Positions 55,867 through 64,000 of a stretch of 64,000 bases of DNA are shown here, one piece after another. Position numbers and translations under genes: made by a program. The stretch comes from Capsicum annuum (lineage: Eukaryota > Streptophyta > Magnoliopsida > Solanales > Solanaceae): NCBI RefSeq assembly GCF_002878395.1, contig NC_061115.1, positions 91,099,102 to 91,163,101 of the forward strand, given 5' to 3'. The notes beneath the pieces are model-generated. The model ran no database searches. It was not told the origin of the DNA and saw nothing but the letters and a program-made list of their open reading frames with translations. Numbering within the stretch: the stretch's first letter is position 1; the number at the start of each line of letters is the position of its first letter.

Positions 55867-57374
55867 TATAACACTCTACTTACATGTCAATTTGAGTGCA
55901 AGGTAGTCTGCGTCAATATATTTTTCCAACGTTGAGTCTGGGTCGAATCAACGAGGAGCAATATGAATGTACATCAAATTAACTTTTAATAAAGGAAACT
56001 TGCTAAATTCAAACCTAGAATACACGTATGTAAATAGAATGAAGGGGGTGGGTTGGTAAAAGTGTTAGAACTAATGTTTATTTATTCACTTTTAAAGAAC
56101 TAATTTGGGAATACAAATAATTAAAGTATAATCAATTAAACTAGATCTGAGGACTACGCTTTCCTAGGAGCAAGTTATGCATGAGAACATGATTTAGTAA
56201 AAATTCTAATCGTTAATTATGTGGTGGGTTGCGTTTAAAGTCCTTGAGGCTATCTCTTCAACAAAACCTCAAAAATATCACTCATTGTCTCTATTGAGTA
56301 CCTAACGTGTCTTTCAATTAAAGTCACCCAATATCTCAATTAGGCACCCCTATTTCTAGGATGATACCCAAAGGATAGTTAACCTCATAATTGCTCTTAT
56401 GTCTAAGATAGTGAAAATGATCAAACTAAATCCAATAATTATCTTCTATTGCCTTGGTTACCATATCTCTTTTTCAAGGATTATAAGGTTTCCTCAAGTT
56501 TACCTAAACCCTTATTTCAATGAAGCTTTAGGATTTCAGGATCTTTGGGTTTTCACCCATAACTAATTTTGGGTATTTAAGGATTTCACCCATAAATCCC
56601 AATCAATTTACTCAAGCAATAGTAGAACCCAAAACCAACACATTAGCATATACACAAATAGATCAAACCCCATACATAGATGTACCCAATCCTAACATAA
56701 TCCCAAGCGGAAGAGAAAGAAACCCATAAGAGTAATAAGCAAGATATACTCAATAATCTCCATTGATTGGATTTGTGAAAGACCAATTTAATTTTACATC
56801 AAACTTTGTACTTCAACAAATCTTCAGTGGGAGTTAACTAATCTTTCACTTGGAAATTACTTGAATGTTTTCTTCTCCAAAAATTAAAAAAATAAGTACC
56901 TCCAAAAATTGAAATTAAGAAGTAGAAAAAGTTCCAATAACTAGGAATAGATTCAATAATTTCCAAAGAGATAGGGTTTGAGAATATTAAGGCAAAATTC
57001 GGGAACAGATATGTGCATTTACATCTTTTTCTTTTGTTGATTTTTTCACTATGCTGCAATTATTGAATCTTGTCCGTGTTTGTGGCCACCACAATCGCGT
57101 ATATAGTCACGCGATTACAATAAACTATCCTACTTGGATGACTGCAATCGTAGTAACCGAGGCTATGTTCTGCTCTAGGTCTTCAAACTGCTCTTCTTTC
57201 TTTCTTTTGATCTGTTTCATCTCCCATCTACATATTTTTACTTTGTTACCTATGTGCCAGGAAAATATGGATATTAGTACCTTTAATCACAAATATTACC
57301 TGAATTTTTCATTCAAAACATGGTAATTTGAATGAATAATGAGTGTGAATGAGTGGTAAATGCATCACTCATCA
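55867..57374 (-). repeat. 5' LTR of H (right copy)
   Basis: About 1508 bp. Plus strand begins TATAACACTCTACTTAC and ends GATGCATCACTCATCA-like at 57374 (minus start TGATGAGTGATGC). It aligns with 48819-50349. The next bases on the plus side (GAGTA, 57375-57379) belong to an Athila integrase. Confidence 0.8.
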
Positions 57375-57950
57375 GAGTACCAAACGTGGAAAATTTATTC
57401 CTCATAAGAAAAGTTATAACTCTTGTTCTCATTGTTTGAAAGTGCAATTGCCTCCACAAACTTTAAGAGACATCAAAAATAGACAAGATGTACTTCATAC
57501 CATATGAATTAAAAAATAAACCCACAAAATTAGTAGCCCACATATCAAACAACTCAATCTATAAAATTGGGGTCAATGTCATCTTATTCTTCGTAAGGTA
57601 TTCCTTTGACTTTGGAATTAGTCATAAGATCTTGCATTGTCATGAGTATCTGGATGAATGGTGGGCTAATAGTGCCCACATTGCAAAATCGTATAATCTA
57701 TCTGCACACCATAATGATGGCCCCTAATTGTGGATGAGGGTCATTCCTCTAGGATACTCATTATGTCAACTTCAAGGACACAGATAAAACCATTCCATCT
57801 ACATAATCCAAATGAAGTATCTTTGCATTCTTTTGGCATAGAAATGTACCTAGAACAACTCTGCTATCATTGCACATGGCATCAAAAGACGTGGATTAAT
57901 CAGGTGACATAATGATAAGAGCCGATTTCAAATTCTCCTTAAGGCACCCA
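57375..57950 (-). pseudogene. Athila-type integrase, N-terminal part
   Basis: The minus strand reads VDIMSILEE, stop, PSSTIRGHHYGVQIDYTILQ, CGHY, stop, PTIHPDTHDNARSYD, then TPIL, stop, IELFDMWATNFVGLFFNSYG and MKYILVIFDV. This matches Athila integrase: H-x-G-x-H-x-G...Q-x-G-Y-Y-W-P-T-x-x-x-D-A-x-x-F-x-x-x-C-D-x-C-Q. Both zinc Cys are lost (Y and after a stop F). The first catalytic Asp sits in a G-I-D-F-M-G-P box that here reads A-T-N-F-V-G-L. It is cut at 57375 by the LTR of H before the rest of the core. Confidence 0.82.
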
Positions 57951-59254
57951 AATGCCTTTAGACACACATCATAACAAAAACTCCACTTCATTCTCCAACA
58001 ATTTGCATAAAAGGTGTGAAACTCTAGAGAAATCCTTGATGAACCTCTCATAAAATCTAGCATTCCCTAAAAAATTGCAATTACTTTCTTAAAACTGTTA
58101 GAGGCAATTTTTCACTCTTTACCTTTTCAAAATCAATTCCCTTTTTTGAAATCTTGTGTCCTTGTACTATCCCTTTTTTAATCCTAAAACAATACTTTTC
58201 CAATTAAGCACCAAGTTGCAATCTTTACACATTCTAAAAAACTATGTTTATTGGCTAAACACTCTTCAAATATGTCACCAGCTACCAAAAATTATCCATG
58301 AATACCTCAATAGAATCCTCCACCACGTCTAAAAAGATAAAATCATAAAATACTGAAAGGTTGATGGCTCATTAAATAATCCAAAAGGCATTCTATTGAA
58401 AGAAAATGTCCCATATGGACCAATGAAAGTGATTTTTTCTTTGTCTTTGGGAGCAATTAGAATTTATTTTATACCAAATAACCATAAAAAAATGCCACTT
58501 TCCACAAGAAAGATTCTTCACATTTGATCCATAAAATGAGTTACAAAGTAATCTTTTTCAATTCATGCCTTAAATTTCCTATAATCCATACATAGTTGCC
58601 AATCAGTGATTGATCTCATGGTAATAAGCACATTCTTTGAATTTGTAACCATAGTGACCCCATATATTATTGGCATACATTAAACCTTGATTACCCATTT
58701 GTTTTTTGCAATAGCATAAACCAAACTTGCATCCAACTACTTCATAATCTCCTTCTTATCTACCTCTTATGTTGGCTGATTAAGCCTACATTTATGCTCA
58801 ATACTGGAAATATAATTTTACTCGTGCACTCTATGAGTGCAAATTCTAGGTTGAATAACTATAATGTCAGTAATTGACCATCCAAAGACCCTCTTAAAAT
58901 TTTGTAAAATTGATACTATAGACTCAACTTGCCACTCAAGCAAATCTACTCCTATAATAATTAGAAAAGTGTAGTTGGCTCCCAAGAAAGAATAGAAAAG
59001 TAGGATGGGAGATATTTGTTCTGCAAGATAGGAGGATTCTTAATAGAAGGCTCGACCAGTGAAGTTGCCCTATTTTTAAAATCCAGATCTAATTTTTTCA
59101 ATGCAAGAATATAGGAACCCTTATCAGTATGCGCTCACTATCTCATCATGTTCATCAATATCCTCACCTTTGATGTTCATGGTTTACACTTCCCATACCT
59201 CAAAAATAATCTTCCCCTCAAAAGGAATATGAAGGAATCTTTATCAATTGTATG
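57951..59254 (-). pseudogene. Athila-type reverse transcriptase with upstream linker
   Basis: The minus strand reads PPILQNKYLPSYFSILSWEP (pre-RT linker), LDASLVYAIAKNKWVIKV, NSKNVLITMRSITDWQLCMD, YRKFKA, EKDYFVTHFMDQM, FIGPYGTFSFNRMPFGLFNE, PSTFQYFMILSF and later CKDCNLVLN and NARFYERFIKDFSRVSHLLC. These are the RT blocks of Athila (V-x-x-K-N-E-x-x-E-L-I-P-T-R...P-Y-G-T-F-A-Y-R-R-M-P-F-G-L-C-N-A-P). The F-M-D-D catalytic box is frameshifted (near 58320). RNase H is almost entirely missing: the connection domain reaches integrase within about 250 bp. At 59254 it is cut by element B. Confidence 0.85.
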
Positions 59255-59840
59255 TGTAATACCCCAATCATTTCTTAATCCTAAATCCACCTTTTGAGTG
59301 AATATGGATGACTTCCAAATTGATTTTTATTTATCTCAAGTTTTATTTCCCTAAATTATAATCTTGATCACGTGGAAAATTGGATAAGCTTTCCATCGAT
59401 ATAAGATTCACCCAAATCAAACACCCGATGAGGAAGTTATTACCATTTTTTAATTACCTGAGACTCTAACCAATAGTTCACCCATCAATCAAGCTCTTGA
59501 GACAGAAATTATAATTATTTGTTTTTTTTATAATCAAGTATGGTGTGTATTAAGGCCATAAAGATGTCCTAATGATTGGGAGAATAAAAATATTCCTTAT
59601 CGATTGAATTCTTGGGAAGGATATTGGTATAGTCAACTTCAAACAAGAATATCTCTCATTATACTGGGAATTTTTGATCACACAACCTATAAATGGATTG
59701 ATAATTATATTATATTTCCAATGATAGTAATTTCACCAAAATCTGATATTGGATCAAAGAGTTATGCCCATTTTACTTGAACATGGTCAAGCTGGAAAAT
59801 GGTGACGACAGTTCTGACGGGCTATCACATTTCGGACGCT

Positions 59841-59956
59841 ATTTCTGATGACGTGGTCACTTACTGATGATGTCGGCACTTTTTGATGATGTCGTCACTT
59901 TCTGATGATGTCATCACTTTCTGACGACGTCATCACTTTCTGACGACGTCGTCAGG
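59841..59956 (+). repeat. 19 bp tandem array with TGACG/GACGTC motifs in the U3 of B
   Basis: Six units of about 19 bp, e.g. TTTCTGATGATGTCATCAC and TTTCTGACGACGTCATCAC. Later units contain TGACG and the palindromic core GACGTC. A TATA-like box follows about 140 bp downstream. TGACG and ACGTCA words are binding cores of plant bZIP/TGA factors; function here is inference. Confidence 0.75.
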
Positions 59957-60097
59957 CTTACGTAGAAAATAAAAAATTTGACCCTTTTCTGATGACATTT
60001 TGTGACGGCCTATCACGAATGTCGTTAGCCTTTTTTTTCAGCCATTAAGGGGCATTTTTAAAAGGGTATTTTGGTCTTTTCCACCCATTTTGTCCCT

Positions 60098-60107
60098 CTA
60101 TATATTT
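60098..60107 (+). promoter_or_regulatory. TATA-like box in the LTR of B
   Basis: CTATATATTT within CCCTCTATATATTTCC, 843 bp into the LTR. It is followed by a CT-rich, ATG-free stretch with CTAGGGTTTCTCTCTC, like a transcript leader. Confidence 0.55.
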
Positions 60108-62074
60108 CCAAGTAAAGAAGAAAACTTCATTCTTCTTCCATTTCATCAAGAATACTAGGGTTTCTCTCTCAAAAATCCAATCCAAATTTTCCAAGAACAT
60201 CAAGAATCCAACCATAGATTTTATAAATTGGTTCAAGATTCAAGGTACCCAAGTCAAAAACATCAAGAACCCTAACTCAAGAAGTGGAAAAAGGAGTCTA
60301 TAACAACTTTCTTCATTCAAATTCATAATCAAGGTATGTGGGGTATGAACAAGAACACTTCTTTTGTTCTTGTGCCCAAAGATTTAATTTCTACTATTGA
60401 AATCTATGATTTTGCAGAGTGGGTTTACACCCAAATTACTTTATTAATGATTTATGATATTTGAGTTGTTCAAGATCGATACACATGACTATTTCATTAT
60501 TTTATTTCTTAAATTGAGAACTTATGCCATGAGTTGAATATTATTATAATGAGTTGGTGATTTTCGAATGATTTGAGATAAGAGTCATGATTTAAGATTT
60601 TCTGTGAGAATTTTTATTATTGAATATATATATATTGATGGTTGAGCTTGAGAGTCAATAATGAGTTCTATAATGTTTTGTTGAAGTTCTTGATACATGA
60701 TTAGTTTACAACTTCCAAATTATGACTTGATATTTAATATTATGAATGTCATGTTCTACCATGAGTTGGTATTTGAAGTGCTTTCAAGACATGTGTCAAG
60801 CTTTAAGTTTCCTTATGACAAATTGAATTTTTGAGTATATTGATTTATAAGATTGAGTTGTTATAATGATTCTTGATATTTCCTCAAAGTTATTAATGTT
60901 GCCATGAGTAAATGAATTGATACATCATGATGTTGAGAAAGATTGTTTTATTTTTAGTCGAGTTAGGAATACATAGTTGTATATGATTTATCGATGAGAT
61001 ATATATTTATATTTTGGTCTTTATAATGGACCCATGAATTGATATTGATTAAGGTGGATTTCCTAATTCATTTTGAGCTGAGTCTACGAGAAGTATTTAA
61101 CACCAAGCAGGAAATGGGTATTTCCCCAAAACTATGTGCCACCGTAGGATTGATATTGATGATTGTGGGCCAAAGTTTGAGTATTGGATTTTGATTGAGA
61201 AATTGAGGTTTTACTCCTTGGAAAGAGTACGACACCCCCACCAATGAGGGGTTCTCTCCTTAGGATGGAAAAATATTAGACACCATGTGGCTCACATGGT
61301 GTAGTTATGTTGGTTATAAGAAAATCCTAAGTCTATAAGAGTTCAAGTTTCATGAGTTAGCGAGTCACTCTAAGTCATGATTTAAATAGTTTGAGTTAAG
61401 TATAATGATTTATGAGATTTATAATGTTTGTATTACTATTGATAATTTACAAGGAATATATTTCAGTTAATTCAAGCGACGAAAGTTGTTATCGTCAGCA
61501 TTTATGATTTTCATAATCATTTATGATGTTATTTTTAATGTTTCATTACACCCCCACATACTCAGTACATTCCTTAAAGTACTGACCCCCATATATTTCT
61601 ATTTTCTATAGTGCCTTATAATGTAGGTACAAGTTATAGCACAGATACCACATTCAGTCAGTTTCAAGCTTCTAGTCAGCAGGTGATGAGTCCTTTATAT
61701 TTGAGGGCATAATTCAGTTATACAGCACGAGAATTGTTGTACTTTTCTTACTTTAGTCGTATTAAGATTGGGTAGTTGGGAGTCATGACCCATCTATCTG
61801 AAGTCAGTACCAGTAGAGGCATCATAGACAGTTAGTAGAAGTTGATCTATTCAGTTTCAGTTTCATTTTTAAAAGTAGAGTTGTAATCTTGTAAAGTTCA
61901 TGTTTATATTGATCAAGTTAAAAGAAGTTCTATATTTTTGCTAACTTTATATAGATTTAAGTATTTTATCCAGTTGTTTATGAGTTATGCCAGTAGGAGG
62001 GTTAGCTTGGGGTCACTTACATCCCGAAGAACCGTGTGATGTCCCAGGACCAAAATTTTAGGGCATTACAAACT

Positions 62075-62086
62075 TTGTATCAGAGC
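62075..62086 (+). other. Primer-binding site of element B
   Basis: TTGTATCAGAGC, 11 of 12 matches to TGGTATCAGAGC, four bases after the LTR end. Confidence 0.9.
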
Positions 62087-64000
62087 CAGGTTCAAGTGTC
62101 CTAGGGTATATATGAAGCTGTGTCTAGTAGACTCTTGTAGAATGGTACAGAGGCGTCAATACTTTTCTTCGAGAGGCTACAAGACATTTCAGAAAGGTCT
62201 CCATTCTTTCAAGTCTTAGATCATGCTATAGAAAGGTTCAGTGAGAAACTTATGCAGATTCTTATCTTACCCTATTCGAGGCATCCCCGCCTTTTCTTTA
62301 AGGTATTAGAGATAGTCAAACTCAATTCTTTGTAGATAGTACTTTCTTAAATAGTCCCCACAAATAGTTATGAAGTTGTAAATGAGCTAGAAAGTACCCT
62401 ATTAGTGCCTTATCATGCTTTGCTTATAAATTGTGCAATATGCCCAAGTCAGTTGCGCTTCTAGATTTCATTCTAAGAATCTAATATTGATAATCTACAC
62501 TTCCTTATCTATGTACTGTTCCGGAGGTAACATGTTCAGCGAGTACCAATTTTCACCCTTTCATAATGCTTTCAAACTTATAATAGAGAAATTTTAGAAG
62601 TCTCACAAAGAGAACTGAGAAGAGATTACCAATGTGTTATAAGTTTCCTAAGTTTAATATTATGCCCTCACCCTTATGATTCTTTCAGTTAAGATAGAGT
62701 AAAATATGTATTCTTAGATTATCAAATATTGTATGGCGAGTTTTTAACTCTTATAACCTTGTTATATTCATGTTGGAACTGAAAGTTTACTAAAGCTGTG
62801 TGGATATCTTTCGATTCACTAGCATAATTGCTTTGTTATCCATCTCAAATTCTATTTCAAAATACAAATCAAAGACTAGTGAAGTCAGGTGAGGCCTATT
62901 TTGATTTACTAGCAACTCCTCATGTATCTTATTTTCTCGTGCTGGTTAGAACTAGTTTAAAGGTGTTGTGGTAAGAAAGGGTGGAAAGTGTGATTTATTG
63001 AATATATGTACAGCTGATCCTTTTGCATGTGATCGAGTTAGTAATAAAGTGATATTATTCTTGTCTGTCAGCTCATGGAAGAAAGAGAAGGATCTATTGG
63101 TAGAGGTAAATAATCGTTTGCTTAAGGTATGAAAAGAGTTGTTGACGATGTGTTGCACAAGATAAGTATAAGTTATGGATGATGACACTTAGTGGATGAG
63201 TGTTGTTAACTTAGATTTTCCTTAAATTGCAAGGGAAATTTAAGTTGAGGCTTAGAGAGTTATGAACTAAGTTAAGTTATGTATGTAGGATAGATAGTAA
63301 TAATGGGTAGAAGAAGGGCGTGTTGATGGATTATAAATGAGAGAGGCCATATGATTATTTCCAATTACTATAATTAGGAGGTTTAAGTGGACTAGTGTTT
63401 ATTAATGTTTTGTTTTATAGTTTCCAAGTGAGAATGGTATGTGTGAGGTGGAGTTGTAAGTTATGCTGAGCTCTAGACATTAAGCTTGGATGAATGGTGG
63501 CTATAAAGGTGGATGAGATGATTTCTTGGTGAATGGTGCTAGTTATAGGAAAGTGATCTAATGGGCTTGGACAGTGTATGCGAGAGATTGAGTTTGATCA
63601 ACTTGTAATTAAGTTTGATTTTGTGTTCTTGGTGAGAAATCTTGCCCAAGGTTCTGTGGGGCTGCTTTATTTTTTTCTAGGGTCATTGTATGTGGCGTAA
63701 TTAGTAAGTGTTGTGGAGTTGCTAGGTGGAGAAAGACTAGTTAGGCAATGAACGATGTTCTTAATAATTGAGTCAAGAAGTGTGATGGCTTTAGTCTAAG
63801 GGGGAGATAGATGAACAAGTGGCCAGGTTAGTTTGTCAGGTTCTAGTGGGTATGCTAATAAGTTATGGAACAGCTGTGAGAAGAGATACAAGTTGACCCA
63901 TTTTTATTTTAGTATTTTCAGGCATTCCTATATTTATTCATGCTTTATGTTTTGATTCCATGTTCATGATTCATGTCCCGGCATGCCATACAAAAATCCT
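62087..64000 (+). other. Internal domain of B, non-coding so far
   Basis: Leader GGTTCAAGTGTCCTAGGGTA matches A at about 2808. Further words shared with A: GTGTCTAGTAG, GAGAGGCTACAAGACATTTC, TTCCAAGTGAGAATGG (63422) and GAGCTCTAGACATTAAGC (63468, vs GAGCACTAGACACTAAGT at about 3811). The longest open frame is 78 codons on the minus strand. No retroelement protein motif found in 1.9 kb, where gag would be expected in an autonomous element. Confidence 0.6.

Larger units (their letters stand above)
47767..57374 (-). mobile_element. Element H: minus-strand Athila/Tat-like tandem (LTR-internal-LTR-internal start)
   Basis: On the minus strand: LTR 57374-55867, tRNA-Asp-like primer-binding site, ORF of unknown function, a second ORF with a plant-transposon-type domain, polypurine tract at 50364-50350, LTR 50349-48819, another primer-binding site, and the same first ORF again to 47767, where it meets G. 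The middle LTR is flanked by internal sequence on both sides. No protease, RT or integrase is found between the LTRs, so this is a deleted, non-autonomous copy. Confidence 0.72.
59255..62070 (+). repeat. LTR of element B
   Basis: 2816 bp from TGTAATACCCC to GGGCATTACA with six-base inverted ends (TGTAAT/ATTACA). It resembles the LTR of A in several parts: TCAAGGTATGTGGGG (60331 vs about 1184), AAGGTGGATTTCCTAA (61051 vs 1858), GTGCCACCGTAGG (61136 vs 7367) and CTTCTAGTCAGCAGGTGATGAGTC (vs about 2422). Confidence 0.88.
59255..64000 (+). mobile_element. Element B: relative of A, LTR plus start of non-coding internal domain (runs off the window)
   Basis: Complete LTR, well kept primer-binding site, leader and about 1.9 kb of internal sequence. 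The internal sequence matches the interior of A in blocks and likewise shows no coding motif. B cuts the Athila pol at 59254. The 5 bp before it are GTATG; the other side lies beyond 64000. B looks younger than A because its LTR ends and primer site are nearly canonical. Confidence 0.78.

Noticed and set aside
59841..59956. Short regular repeats as a CRISPR-like array.
   Set aside because: Units are directly adjacent without unique spacers, inside the U3 of a plant LTR.
59594..60240. 63-codon minus frame near 60045-60236 as a gene.
   Set aside because: It is antisense to the transcript leader of the B LTR just after the TATA-like box.

Overview
The window looks like a stretch of gene-free, repeat-rich heterochromatin from a flowering plant. 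The evidence is a dense packing of decayed LTR retrotransposons of plant lineages: Tekay/Del-like and Reina/CRM-like chromoviruses, Athila/Tat-like Ty3/gypsy elements and a Sirevirus-type Ty1/copia element. Coding frames are AT-rich and riddled with stops. I found no host gene, tRNA or rRNA gene, CRISPR array or bacterial feature. A eudicot, possibly a Solanaceae-like large genome, is my guess from the style of the elements; the sequence alone does not prove the family.

Layout. (1) 1-8890: a Reina/CRM-like chromovirus (called J; gag at 1-458, protease and RT at about 7741-8890) is split by element A (459-7735). A has long LTRs and an internal domain without recognisable coding capacity. (2) 8891-9189: an unresolved fragment. 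(3) 9190-40143: a four-level nest. Minus-strand Tekay-like element C has its 5' LTR split by plus-strand element D (12985-38325). D's leader is split by Sirevirus-like element E (about 15886-30752). E's 5' LTR is split by minus-strand Tekay-like element F (16039 to about 23070). (4) 40144-44872: minus-strand Athila/Tat-like remains around an LTR at 41922-43631 (K). (5) 44873-47766: an LTR plus leader of the D family (G). (6) 47767-57374: a minus-strand Athila/Tat-like array, LTR - internal - LTR - internal start (H). (7) 57375-59254: minus-strand Athila pol (RT to integrase). (8) 59255-64000: element B, a relative of A with a complete 2.8 kb LTR and the start of the same non-coding internal domain; it runs off the window.

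The genes do not form a working pathway. They are broken gag-pol parts, and no element has an intact reading frame. What can be read is the order of insertion, the deletions at junctions, and the cis-acting parts (TG..CA ends, primer-binding sites, polypurine tracts, TATA boxes, U3 tandem repeats). The most interesting items are the four-level nest, a roughly 430 bp deletion at one nest junction that two independent LTR comparisons agree on, the shared non-coding internal domain of A and B (a LARD-like family), and a 19 bp TGACG/GACGTC tandem array in the U3 of B. Element boundaries were placed by eye and by comparing copies within the window; most are good to a few bases where TG..CA ends are visible and to tens of bases elsewhere.
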